NCBI GenBank assembly: GCA_905339315.1
Contig: CAJPFL010000173.1
Span: 1-40,003, forward strand
Direction of reading: 5' to 3'
Origin: Rhodocyclaceae bacterium
Lineage (GTDB): Bacteria; Pseudomonadota; Gammaproteobacteria; Burkholderiales; Rhodocyclaceae
DNA length: 40,003 nucleotides
Shown piece after piece: positions 20,977 through 28,854 of the stretch (position 1 is the first letter of the stretch; the number at the start of each line of letters is the position of its first letter). Position numbers and translations under genes: made by a program. A model generated the notes under the pieces. It had not been told where the DNA came from. It made no database searches and worked only from the letters and a program-made list of their open reading frames with translations.

Positions 20977-21426
20977 ATGCAAGTGATTCTGATGGAAAAG
21001 GTGGTCAACCTCGGCAACCTCGGCGATGTCGTCAAGGTGCGCGACGGCTATGCGCGCAACTTCCTCATCCCGCAGGGCAAGGCCAAGCGCGTTACGCCGG
21101 AGAACCTCGCCGAGTTCGAGACGCGCCGCGCCGAACTGGAGCGCCAGCAGGCCGAAAAGCTGTCTGCCGCGCAGGAAAAGGCTGTCAAGCTGGAAGGCCT
21201 GATGGTGCAGATCACCCGCAAGGCCGGCGTGGATGGCCGGCTGTTCGGCTCGGTCACCAATTTCGATGTTGCCGAGGCGCTGATGGCACAGGGCATCGAA
21301 GTGGAGAAGGCGGACATCCGCATGCCGCAGGGTCCGCTGAAGATGGTCGGCGACGCGCAGGTGCAGATAGCCCTGCACAGCGACGTCGTCGCGGCCATTA
21401 CCGTTTCGGTGCTGGGCGAACACTGA
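20977..21426 (+). CDS. rplI: 50S ribosomal protein bL9
   Basis: bL9 is an elongated 50S protein with two globular domains that stabilises the L1 stalk region. The 149-residue product starts with [19 protein letters not shown]. It has the conserved [15 protein letters not shown] (~27-41), a connecting helix and a C-terminal domain ([16 protein letters not shown]). A GAGAGGAAA ribosome site precedes it. It is the last gene of the ribosomal operon. Confidence 0.97.
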   Translation: MQVILMEKVVNLGNLGDVVKVRDGYARNFLIPQGKAKRVTPENLAEFETRRAELERQQAEKLSAAQEKAVKLEGLMVQITRKAGVDGRLFGSVTNFDVAEALMAQGIEVEKADIRMPQGPLKMVGDAQVQIALHSDVVAAITVSVLGEH

Positions 21427-21452
21427 GGCGACTGACCTCGATGGATTCGGGC

Positions 21453-21478
21453 CGGGAAATCGCGCGAGTGATTTCCCG
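21453..21478 (+). terminator. Hairpin after rplI
   Basis: CGGGAAATC (21453-21461) and GATTTCCCG (21470-21478) form a perfect 9-bp stem with an 8-nt loop. It lies 27 bp after the rplI stop and about 75 bp before the next gene. There is no T-run, so it may be a 3'-end stability element or a rho-dependent end rather than an intrinsic terminator. Confidence 0.5.
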
Positions 21479-21553
21479 CAGCCTTGCTGCCTTTCACGGA
21501 AGGGGAGATCATAAGAAGGCGATGATCGACTCCACACTTCTAGGAACATTCGC

Positions 21554-22495
21554 ATGGATCACCCGCACCTGAAGTACCAGCGGCTCATCGACTTCTGCAA
21601 GGCCCTGCCGCCCACATCCGTTGCCGTGGCGCACCCTTGCGACGAAGCCTCGCTGACCGGCGCCATGGACGCCGCCAGGGCCGGCTTGATCGCGCCGCTG
21701 CTGGTTGGCCCGCGGGACAGGATCGAGGCCACCGCCAGGCGGTTCGGCATCGACATCAGCGGCGTACCGGTCATTGATGTGCCGCACAGCCATGCGGCAG
21801 CAGAGCGGGCGGTCGAACTGGTGCGCGAGGGCAGCGCGGAGGCCCTGATGAAGGGAAGCCTGCATACGGATGAACTGATGGGAGCAGTCGTCCGGCGCGA
21901 GAGCGGTTTGCGAACCTCCCGTCGCGTCAGCCATTGCTTCGTGATGGATGTCCCCAGCTACTCGGAAACCCTGATCATTACCGATGCGGCCGTGAATATC
22001 GCGCCCAGCCTGAAGGACAAGACGGACATCATCCAGAACGCGATCGACCTTGCGCATGCCTTGCAATTCGCCGAGGTGCGGGTGGCAATCCTGTCGGCGA
22101 TGGAAACGGTCAACCCGGATGTGCCATCGACGATCGAGGCCGCCGCCCTTTGCAAGATGGCCGATCGCGGCCAGATCACGGGAGCGATCCTGGATGGCCC
22201 GCTAGCCCTTGACAATGCAATCAACCTGGAGTCGGTTGCGATCAAGAAGATCGACTCACCGGTGGCCGGCCGAGCCAACGTCCTTGTCGTGCCCGATCTG
22301 GAGTCCGGCAACATGCTGGCCAAGAGCCTGTCCTTCCTGGCCGGCGCCGATGCCGCAGGCATCGTGCTCGGCGCGAAAGTGCCCATCATCCTCACCAGCC
22401 GCGCCGATTCCGTGATGACCCGGATGGCCTCCTGCGCGGTGGCAGGATTGGTTGCCAAATACCGCCGCGAACAAATGGGTAAGGCAGTGTCCTGA
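21554..22495 (+). CDS. Phosphate acetyl/butyryltransferase family protein
   Basis: A 313-residue protein of the PTA/PTB family, which swaps CoA for phosphate on acyl-CoA. The fold is seen in AGLIAPLLVGPRDRIEATARRF, DALMKGSLHTDELMGAV-like text at ~95-112 (EALMKGSLHTDELMGAVV), FVMDVPSYSETLIITDAAVNI and the C-terminal VLVVPDLESGNMLAKSLSF. The length fits a stand-alone transferase without the N-terminal extension of long Pta. Whether acetyl or butyryl is preferred cannot be told. No acetate or butyrate kinase is in the window. It faces the DUF3141-fabI operon tail to tail, and such genes often occur together. Confidence 0.85.
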   Translation: MDHPHLKYQRLIDFCKALPPTSVAVAHPCDEASLTGAMDAARAGLIAPLLVGPRDRIEATARRFGIDISGVPVIDVPHSHAAAERAVELVREGSAEALMKGSLHTDELMGAVVRRESGLRTSRRVSHCFVMDVPSYSETLIITDAAVNIAPSLKDKTDIIQNAIDLAHALQFAEVRVAILSAMETVNPDVPSTIEAAALCKMADRGQITGAILDGPLALDNAINLESVAIKKIDSPVAGRANVLVVPDLESGNMLAKSLSFLAGADAAGIVLGAKVPIILTSRADSVMTRMASCAVAGLVAKYRREQMGKAVS

Positions 22496-22540
22496 GTTGT
22501 TGGCGGTCCGCGCCTTTCAGTTCCCTGCCTGGCCGGGTGC

Positions 22541-22816
22541 CTACCTTGATTCGTTGTCAGTGGCCTTCTTGACGATTTCCGTATACAGGGCGAACGCCTT
22601 GAGAACGAGCTCCTCGTATTCCGGGTGGCGATCGATCAGGGATTTGAGGTGTTGCGCATCTTCCAGCATCTCGGTCAGGTAGTTCACCTCGAAGGGCTCG
22701 AGTTTTCCGCCCTTGTCGACCCTTTCCTTCATCTGCAAGGCCCGCGGCAGGCGTTGCTTGGTGAAACGCTCCAGCAGCACCTGGATGACACCCTGGTCTT
22801 GGGAATCCTGCGACAT
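22541..22816 (-). CDS. Conserved-looking 91-residue protein of unknown function
   Basis: I do not recognise a named family. The 91-residue protein is highly charged and probably all-helical: VIQVLLERFTKQRLPRALQM, GGKLEPFEVNYLTEMLEDA, and HPEYEELVLKAFALYTEIVKKA. It has no signal peptide, membrane helix or Cys. The ribosome site AAGGAGATATCG is strong and codon use matches its neighbours, so I take it as real. It is the last gene of a minus-strand operon behind the DUF3141 protein and FabI, which suggests a helper role in acyl-CoA or polyester metabolism; that is inference only. Confidence 0.75.
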   Translation of the reverse strand: MSQDSQDQGVIQVLLERFTKQRLPRALQMKERVDKGGKLEPFEVNYLTEMLEDAQHLKSLIDRHPEYEELVLKAFALYTEIVKKATDNESR

Positions 22817-22853
22817 CGATATCTCCTTGTTGAAATGAGGCTTGTCGGCAATC

Positions 22854-23636
22854 TCAGGCCATGATATTCACGCCGCCGTCGACATACAGGGTTTCACCGG
22901 TGAGGCGACGGGCATAGGGCGTGGCGAGAAAGGCGCAGGCAAAGCCGACATCCATGATGTCGACAAGCTCGCCGACCGGCGCGCGATCGACTGCCTGGTT
23001 GATCATCAGGTCGAAATTCTTCAGCCCCGACGCGGCACGGGTCTTGAGCGGACCCGGTGAAATCGCATGGACGCGGATCTTCCTCGGCCCGAGCTCGTAG
23101 GCGAGGTAGCGGCACGCCGATTCCAGTGCCGCCTTGACCGGGCCCATCACGTTGTAATTGGGGACCACCTTGCGCGCACCGTGATAGCTCATCGCGAACA
23201 TCGTGCCGCCATCCTTCATGAGCGGCGCCGCAAGCCTGGCCATGCGGATAAAGGAATGGACCGAAATGTCCATGGCCACCGCGAAACCCTCTGCAGAGCA
23301 TTCCAGCAGGCCGCCCTTGATGTCCTCCTTGTTGGCCGAAGCGATAGAATGCACCATGATGTCGATGTGCCCCCACTCCTTCTTGATGCGCTTGAACAGG
23401 GCTTCCAGTTCGCCTGGCCTGGAGACGTCGAGGGGCGCGAATATCTGCGCCTCCACTTCGCGGGCCAGCGGCTCGACATGGGGCTTCGCCTTGTCATTCA
23501 GATAGGTGATCGCCAGCTCCGCGCCCAATTCGTGAAATGCCCTGGCACACCCATAGGCGATCGAGGAGTCGTTGGCGATCCCGACGATCAAGGCCTTCTT
23601 GCCTTCAAGGACGGGGCTGCGCATCTTCTTGGCCAT
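22854..23636 (-). CDS. fabI: Enoyl-[acyl-carrier-protein] reductase (FabI type)
   Basis: FabI reduces enoyl-ACP with NADH in the last step of fatty-acid elongation. The 260-residue protein is an SDR with the FabI-type nucleotide motif LIVGIANDSSIAYG (~16-29), HSIASANKED (~96-105) and the catalytic Tyr161-x6-Lys168 (NYNVMGPVKAALES). SPGPLKTRAASG follows. ATG 23636 is chosen over 23642 because the GGAG lies 7 bp before it but only 1 bp before the other. Its place in an operon with a PHA-synthase-like protein suggests this may be an accessory copy serving that pathway; another FabI may exist elsewhere. Confidence 0.9.
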   Translation of the reverse strand: MAKKMRSPVLEGKKALIVGIANDSSIAYGCARAFHELGAELAITYLNDKAKPHVEPLAREVEAQIFAPLDVSRPGELEALFKRIKKEWGHIDIMVHSIASANKEDIKGGLLECSAEGFAVAMDISVHSFIRMARLAAPLMKDGGTMFAMSYHGARKVVPNYNVMGPVKAALESACRYLAYELGPRKIRVHAISPGPLKTRAASGLKNFDLMINQAVDRAPVGELVDIMDVGFACAFLATPYARRLTGETLYVDGGVNIMA

Positions 23637-23681
23637 CTGCATGCTCCTTTAAGATGAGATTTGCTGAATCCGGAATGCGGC

Positions 23682-25985
23682 TTACTTGCGGCCGGCCGGC
23701 TTCGACCTGCCCAGCACCTTCTGCACCTTTTCCCAGGCCGCATATTGCTCCTGCGTCGGCTCCTGGCCCGCTGCGCGCATGTCCCCGATTATCGCATCCA
23801 CCAGCTTGAACAATTTTTTCCTGTCCGCCGGGTCAGACAGCAGGGCCGGCAGCGTTTCGAGGGCGGCGTCGGGGTCGAAGCGCACGATGATTTCCTGAAT
23901 ACCGCGGGTGCGACGGAGCTCGTCGGGCGTGCCCTCGGGCAAGAGCGCGCGATGCCTGTCGGCGAGTTCCGCCCGCAATTCGAGCCGCGACAGCGGCATC
24001 GGCTGGCCGTGGCGCTGGAGCAGGAAGCCGATGCGCGTCACCGCTTCCGGGTAGCCGCCCTTGCCGACATCGGCGAGCGCGGCCTTGACGACCGGCAATT
24101 GTCCCAGTTCGACGGCCTGCCCGACCTTCTGCCTGCCGTCGATATCCGCCGCCGTCAGGGCGAACAGGTTGCCGTATAGCTCGAAAAAGGCCGCCTCGCT
24201 GAAGGCATTGCTCACATCGCGGTAGTAGTCGAGGGAAGCGGCAATGAGTTCCGAGCCCGCTGCTTCCAGCTGGCGCCACGGGTGATCCGGGCCGAGGGGC
24301 TTGCGCTGCGCGCGCACCGTCTCCGCCGCCGGCTTCAGCCAGGCCAGCCAGGGATTGATGTCGGATATGGCCCAGCGCTGCACCCGCTCCGGGTGCAGGT
24401 CGCGCGCCAGCTTGGCGGCAGGCTCGCTGGACAGCGCCTGGACAAGCGGTTGCGCAAACAGCTCATAGGCGCGCTGGTTGAAATCGGAAACGGATGACAC
24501 TGCCTCGAAGGCCTTTTCATCCCTGCGTTCGAAGCGGTTCAGCTTGGCGACGACATCCTCGAGGCGGCGTTCGACGAAGGACACCTCGTAGGACTTTTCG
24601 CCGTCCTTCGATTCGATCGCCTGGATTTGCATGCCGTAGAGCCCGGGCGGCAGCGCTTCGATTGACTTCAGCACCGAGACGATCTGGGCATGTTCCTTCT
24701 TGGCCACGGCACCGGAGACGAAGATGCCGAGATGGCCGATATCCTGATGCAGCAGTCCGACGATGACCTGGCCGTGCGCCTTGATTTCCTCCGTCGACCC
24801 GTAGACGTCGGCCACCCAGTTGAAGGCCTGTTCCGGAGGCGTGATGTTGTCGCCCATCGAGGCGAACAGCACGATCGGCGACCGTATCTCGCGCAGGTCC
24901 AGGTAGCGGCCCGACTGCGCCTTGATGCCTCCCGACCAGAGCTTGTTGCCGACGAACAGATTCTGCGTGATGAATTCGATCTCTTCACGATTCAGCAGGA
25001 AGAAGCCGCCCCACCAGCGCTCGAATTCGAGGAATCGCTGCGGTTCGGTGTCGACGTTGGCGAAGAGGTGGTAGTACTTCTTCCAGAAGGTGTTGGCCGG
25101 ATTCAGGTTCTCGAAGTTCTGCACCAGCCAGGCGCCGTCGAAAACGCCGTTCGACAGGTCGGATACGAAGGAGGACAGCCAGGTTCCGCCGAGCAGTCCG
25201 CCGGAATAGCGCATCGGATTGTCGTTGTCGCCTTCCTCCCACGCGCCGCCCCAGTAGGACATCGGTGCGCCATTGATGACGATCGGCCCGGTATCCTCGG
25301 GGTTGGAGGCGGCCAGCATCATTGCCGCCCAGCCGCCCTGGCAGTTGCCGACAATGGCCGGCTTTGCGCTGTCAGGATGCAGTTCCCGCACTTTCCTGAC
25401 GAACACCGCTTCGCATTCGCACACATCGAGCAGCGTCTGGCCAGGCTCGGGCTGGGGGAAGAAAATGACGAAATACACGGGATGGCCGCTGCGCAACGCC
25501 ACCCCCACCTGCGAGTCATCCTTGAAGCCGCCGATGCCGGGGCCGTGCCCGGCGCGCGGGTCGATGATGACGTAGGGGCGGCGCTTCGGGTCGACCTTGA
25601 CCCCCTCGGGCGGGGTGATGCGGAGCAGGGCATAGTTGACGGGTCGCGGAAAGGTGCGCGCATCCAGGACCGTTTCATAATCGAAGTGCAGCACGGGCGG
25701 CATGCCGGCGCGCTGGTGTTCGACGTACTGGTTGCCCCGCTGAAGGAGCGTTTCCCAGAACAGCACGGAACGCTGCGTCAAGTCGGTCATGTACTCCGTC
25801 CAGCCGCCCCCCAGCGCAGCCATCTGCTGGGGCGCTGTCGCCATGGGGGCCACCTTGTTTGCGAGCGCCTCCTGCATGCGCTCCTGAAAGCGCTCCCTGG
25901 CGCCCTCGACACGCTTGTTGAAGACGACGGCCAGCTTGCGCTGTACGTCCTGGGAAAGCGAAAACCGCTGGGGCAACGTAGTCAT
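23682..25985 (-). CDS. DUF3141 alpha/beta-hydrolase (PHA-synthase-like)
   Basis: A 767-residue protein of the DUF3141 family, related to polyhydroxyalkanoate synthases. The alpha/beta-hydrolase core spans ~100-430. The nucleophile elbow is GNCQGG with Cys215 in place of Ser, as in PhaC. The likely Asp and His of a triad are Asp379 (SMGDNITPP) and His418 (HQDIGHLGIF). The N-terminal ~100 residues (QRFSLSQDVQRKLAVVFNKR) are helical and amphipathic. The C-terminal ~300 residues are helical and of unknown role. No signal peptide is visible. An AGGAG precedes the ATG. It heads the operon DUF3141-fabI-91-aa gene. The actual substrate is unknown. Confidence 0.85.
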   Translation of the reverse strand: MTTLPQRFSLSQDVQRKLAVVFNKRVEGARERFQERMQEALANKVAPMATAPQQMAALGGGWTEYMTDLTQRSVLFWETLLQRGNQYVEHQRAGMPPVLHFDYETVLDARTFPRPVNYALLRITPPEGVKVDPKRRPYVIIDPRAGHGPGIGGFKDDSQVGVALRSGHPVYFVIFFPQPEPGQTLLDVCECEAVFVRKVRELHPDSAKPAIVGNCQGGWAAMMLAASNPEDTGPIVINGAPMSYWGGAWEEGDNDNPMRYSGGLLGGTWLSSFVSDLSNGVFDGAWLVQNFENLNPANTFWKKYYHLFANVDTEPQRFLEFERWWGGFFLLNREEIEFITQNLFVGNKLWSGGIKAQSGRYLDLREIRSPIVLFASMGDNITPPEQAFNWVADVYGSTEEIKAHGQVIVGLLHQDIGHLGIFVSGAVAKKEHAQIVSVLKSIEALPPGLYGMQIQAIESKDGEKSYEVSFVERRLEDVVAKLNRFERRDEKAFEAVSSVSDFNQRAYELFAQPLVQALSSEPAAKLARDLHPERVQRWAISDINPWLAWLKPAAETVRAQRKPLGPDHPWRQLEAAGSELIAASLDYYRDVSNAFSEAAFFELYGNLFALTAADIDGRQKVGQAVELGQLPVVKAALADVGKGGYPEAVTRIGFLLQRHGQPMPLSRLELRAELADRHRALLPEGTPDELRRTRGIQEIIVRFDPDAALETLPALLSDPADRKKLFKLVDAIIGDMRAAGQEPTQEQYAAWEKVQKVLGRSKPAGRK

Positions 25986-26135
25986 GCAAACTCCTCGCTG
26001 TACAAGTCGACCATCAGGGAATCAAGAAAACGGTGTGTATTCATGGACAAGCACTGGGCAAAGGAATTCCTGCTGCTTTTTGGCTGCAAGGGCTTGGCCG
26101 TGCCGAACCATCCGGGCTGGGATGCGTTGTAAATG

Positions 26136-26225
26136 TGGCGGAGAGAGAGGGATTCGAACCCTCGATACGTTTTACCGTATACACACTTTCCAGGCGTGCG
26201 CCTTCGACCACTCGGCCATCTCTCC
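26136..26225 (-). tRNA. tRNA-Ser (anticodon GGA)
   Basis: The minus strand gives a 90-nt class II tRNA with encoded CCA. The acceptor arms are GGAGAGA / TCTCTCC, and the D arm is TGGCCGAGTGGTCGAAGGC. The anticodon loop CTGGAAA gives anticodon GGA. A long variable arm (around TATACGGTAAAACGTAT) and T arm GGTTCGAATCC follow. A -10-like TAAAAT with a GC-rich discriminator lies just upstream (26241-26236), but no good -35 box is visible. Confidence 0.96.
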
Positions 26226-26451
26226 GGAAGGGCGAATTTTAGCAGAAAGGTCTCTGTGGTGCGATGCAGCATCAGGCCGGCAATCATGGGGGTTGTCCTT
26301 GAAACCTGAAGGGCTTCACCCGGACCATGAATTGGCCTATAGTTCGATCAAGCGCATATATGCAATGAACAACACAATGTGCGCTTCGCGCCCGGACTCT
26401 ACCGGCACGACGCAGCGTCAAAATCGCAGCAAAAAAACCAAAGGAGGCGTC
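26226..26451 (+). promoter_or_regulatory. Upstream region of the aldehyde oxidoreductase operon
   Basis: This 226-bp gap separates the minus-strand tRNA-Ser from aorA and should hold the aor promoter. A 10-bp palindrome GCATATATGC lies at 26354-26363, and TTGGCC lies upstream of it at a possible -35 distance, giving only a weak sigma-70 match. GCGC-TTC-GCGC (26381-26391) is a small hairpin in the likely leader. The ribosome site AAAGGAGG before aorA is strong. No sigma-54 box was found by eye. Confidence 0.35.
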
Positions 26452-26925
26452 ATGCAGAAGTCGTTGCACATCGATCCCAACAAGTGCACCGGTTGTCTCC
26501 AGTGCGAGATGGCCTGTTCCTACGAGAACTACGGTGCCTTCAACATTTCCAAGTCGCGCATCAAGGTCTTCAATTTCGAAAGCGCCGGGCGCAAGGTTCC
26601 CTACACCTGCACCCAGTGCGCCGAGGCATGGTGCATGCACGCCTGCCCGGTGGATGCGATCCGCATCGATGCCGCCACCGGCGCGAAGGTGGTGTTCGAA
26701 GGTACCTGCGTCGGCTGCAAGGTGTGCACCATCGCCTGTCCCTTCGGCACCATCAACTACGTCGCCGACAGCGGCAAGGTGCAGAAATGCGACCTCTGCG
26801 GCGGCCAGCCGGCCTGCGCCGAGGCCTGCCCGACCGGCGCCATCACCTACGTCGAGTCCGACTGGACCGGCCTCGGCAAGATGCGCCAGTGGGCCGAGAA
26901 GACCGATACGCAACCGCGCGCCTGA
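26452..26925 (+). CDS. aorA: Aldehyde oxidoreductase Fe-S electron-transfer subunit
   Basis: A polyferredoxin subunit that carries electrons from the tungsten subunit to the FAD subunit. In 157 residues there are sixteen cysteines in four [4Fe-4S] sets: Cys12/15/18/22, Cys53/56/61/65, Cys86/89/92/96 and Cys113/116/122/126. The pattern is that of DMSO-reductase-type (DmsB/HycB-like) ferredoxin subunits. No Tat signal is present, so it acts in the cytoplasm. The frame is open far upstream, but the strong AAAGGAGG site and the typical MQKSLHIDPNKCTGC start fix ATG 26452. It matches AorA of the Aromatoleum AOR by composition and gene order; the symbol is given on that basis. Confidence 0.9.
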   Translation: MQKSLHIDPNKCTGCLQCEMACSYENYGAFNISKSRIKVFNFESAGRKVPYTCTQCAEAWCMHACPVDAIRIDAATGAKVVFEGTCVGCKVCTIACPFGTINYVADSGKVQKCDLCGGQPACAEACPTGAITYVESDWTGLGKMRQWAEKTDTQPRA

Positions 26926-26938
26926 AAGGAGAGACGAC

Positions 26939-28786
26939 ATGGCATGGGCTAAGAAAATCCTGCGCGTGAACCTGAGCAAGGGCACCTGCGCATCCGAGCC
27001 GCTCAACATGGAGTGGGCGCAACAGTATCTGGGCCAGCGCGGCCTGGCGACGAAATACCTGGTGGCCGAGACGGATCCCAAGGTCGATCCGCTCTCGCCC
27101 GACAACAAGCTGATCATGACTACCGGGCCGCTCACCGGCACCATGGCCTCCACCGGCGGGCGCTATTCCGTCGTCACCAAGGGGCCGCTCACCGGCGCCA
27201 TCGCCTGTTCCAATTCGGGCGGCTACTTCGGCGCCGAGCTGAAGATGGCCGGCTGGGACATGATCATCTTCGAGGGCAAGTCGCCGAAGCCGGTCTATCT
27301 CTGGCTGGAGAACGACAAGGCCGAGCTGCGCGATGCTTCCCACCTGTGGGGCACCACCACCTGGCACACCGAGGAGACCATCAAGGCGGCGCACCAGGAT
27401 CCGCAGATCCGCATCGCCTCGATCGGGCGCGCCGGCGAGAACGGCGTGCTCTATGCCTGCGTTGTCAACGACCTGCACCGTGCCGCCGGCCGCTCCGGCG
27501 TCGGCGCCGTGATGGGTTCGAAGAACCTCAAGGCGGTCGCGGTGCGCGGCACCGTCGGCGTTGGCAACGTGCGCGACTTCAAGGCCTTCCTGCAGGCGAC
27601 GACGGCGGCCAAGAAGGTGCTGGCCGACAACGCCGTCACCGGCCAGGGCCTGCCCAAGTTCGGCACCCAGGTGCTGATGAACGTCATCAACGAGGTCGGC
27701 GCGCTGCCGACGCGCAACGCCAACGATGTGCAGTTCGAGGGCGCACGCAAGATTTCCGCCGAGGCCATGCACGAGAAGCGGCCGACCGACGGCAAGGCGA
27801 ACCTGATCACCAATGCCGCCTGCTTCGGCTGCACCATTGCCTGCGGCCGCGTCTCCCAGGTCGACAAGACCCACTGGAGCGTGGTCAACAATCCGAAGTA
27901 CTGGGGCGCCACCGGCGGCCTCGAATACGAGAACGCCTGGTCGCTCGGCGCCGCCAACGGCGTCGACGACCTCGAGGCCCTGACCGTGGCGAACATGATC
28001 TGCAACGAGGACGGCATGGATCCGATCACCTTCGGCGCCACCGTCGGCGCGGTGATGGAGATGTACCAGATGGGCGTGCTGAAGAAGGAGCAGATCGGCA
28101 TCGAATCGCCCTTCGGCTCGGCCCAGGCCCTGCTCGAAATGGCCCACATGACGGCGGAAGGGCGCGGCTTCGGCAAGGAGCTGGCCCTCGGCTCAGCGCG
28201 GTTGACGAAGAAATACGGCCATCCGGAGCTGTCCATGACGGTGAAGGGGCAGGAATTCCCGGCCTACGATCCGCGCGGCATCCAGGGCATGGGCCTGACC
28301 TACGCCACCTCCAACCGCGGCGCCTGCCACCTGCGCAGCTACACCGTCGCCTCGGAGATCCTCGGCGTGCCGGTGAAGACCGATCCGCTGGCCACCGACG
28401 GCAAGCCCGACCTGGTGAAGGCCTTCCAGGATGCGACGGCAGCCTTCGATTCCTCCGGCACCTGCATCTTCACCACCTTCGCGTGGACGCTGGGAGATCT
28501 GGCGCCGCAGCTCGACGCCGCCTGCGAGGGCGGCTGGACGCTGGAGCGCCTGGCCGAGGTGGGCGAGCGCATCTGGAACATGGAGCGCCAGTACAACCTC
28601 GCCGCCGGCCTGACGGCGAAGGACGACGACCTGCCCAAACGCCTGAAGACCGAGCCGGCGAAGACCGGCCCGGCCAAGGGCATGGTCTCCGGCATCGACA
28701 AGATGATTCCGGAGTACTACAAGGTGCGCGGCTGGACGACGGAAGGCGTGCCGACCAAGGACACGATGAAACGACTGGGGCTGTAG
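26939..28786 (+). CDS. aorB: Tungsten-containing aldehyde:ferredoxin oxidoreductase catalytic subunit
   Basis: The catalytic subunit, which in this family holds a tungsten bis-pyranopterin and one [4Fe-4S] cluster and oxidises aldehydes to acids. The N-terminal AOR domain has the pterin-binding TGPLTGTMASTGGRYSVVTK-type stretch (~62-81) and CSNSGGYFGAELK (~90-102). The cluster ligands are Cys295, Cys298, Cys302 and Cys509. The active-site Glu in GLEYEN (~327-332) and His464 correspond to residues conserved near the metal in Pyrococcus AOR. The length (615 aa) is typical. In-frame sequence upstream overlaps aorA and is not coding; GGAGAG before ATG 26939 fixes the start. In betaproteobacteria such enzymes act on aromatic aldehydes, which is inference here. 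Confidence 0.93.
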   Translation: MAWAKKILRVNLSKGTCASEPLNMEWAQQYLGQRGLATKYLVAETDPKVDPLSPDNKLIMTTGPLTGTMASTGGRYSVVTKGPLTGAIACSNSGGYFGAELKMAGWDMIIFEGKSPKPVYLWLENDKAELRDASHLWGTTTWHTEETIKAAHQDPQIRIASIGRAGENGVLYACVVNDLHRAAGRSGVGAVMGSKNLKAVAVRGTVGVGNVRDFKAFLQATTAAKKVLADNAVTGQGLPKFGTQVLMNVINEVGALPTRNANDVQFEGARKISAEAMHEKRPTDGKANLITNAACFGCTIACGRVSQVDKTHWSVVNNPKYWGATGGLEYENAWSLGAANGVDDLEALTVANMICNEDGMDPITFGATVGAVMEMYQMGVLKKEQIGIESPFGSAQALLEMAHMTAEGRGFGKELALGSARLTKKYGHPELSMTVKGQEFPAYDPRGIQGMGLTYATSNRGACHLRSYTVASEILGVPVKTDPLATDGKPDLVKAFQDATAAFDSSGTCIFTTFAWTLGDLAPQLDAACEGGWTLERLAEVGERIWNMERQYNLAAGLTAKDDDLPKRLKTEPAKTGPAKGMVSGIDKMIPEYYKVRGWTTEGVPTKDTMKRLGL

Positions 28787-28800
28787 TTTCTCCACCACAC

Positions 28801-28838
28801 CGCCAAGGCGACCGGTGCTGCCGGCGCCTTGGCGTTTT
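28801..28838 (+). terminator. Strong bulged hairpin with short U-tract between aorB and aorC
   Basis: CGCCAAGGCG (28801-28810) pairs perfectly with CGCCTTGGCG (28825-28834). Inside, after one bulged A, CCGG (28812-28815) pairs with CCGG (28821-28824) around the loop TGCTG. The stem is 14 bp with a single bulge and is followed by only four T residues. It begins 14 bp after the aorB stop and ends 16 bp before aorC. It fits a partial terminator, or a 3'-stability element for the aorAB message. Confidence 0.8.
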
Positions 28839-28854
28839 CGTCTGAGGTGCTGTT

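Noticed and set aside
24690-26132. 480-codon plus-strand frame opposite the DUF3141 gene
   Set aside because: The minus-strand protein has the Cys-Asp-His hydrolase motifs and a clear ribosome site; the plus frame has neither.
26136-26451. tRNA-Ser as an integration site for the aor operon
   Set aside because: No integrase, no repeat of the tRNA 3' end downstream, and no shift in base composition across the operon.
26534-26938. In-frame upstream extension of aorB
   Set aside because: It overlaps aorA in another frame, its translation is low-complexity Ala/Pro/Arg, and a good ribosome site precedes ATG 26939.
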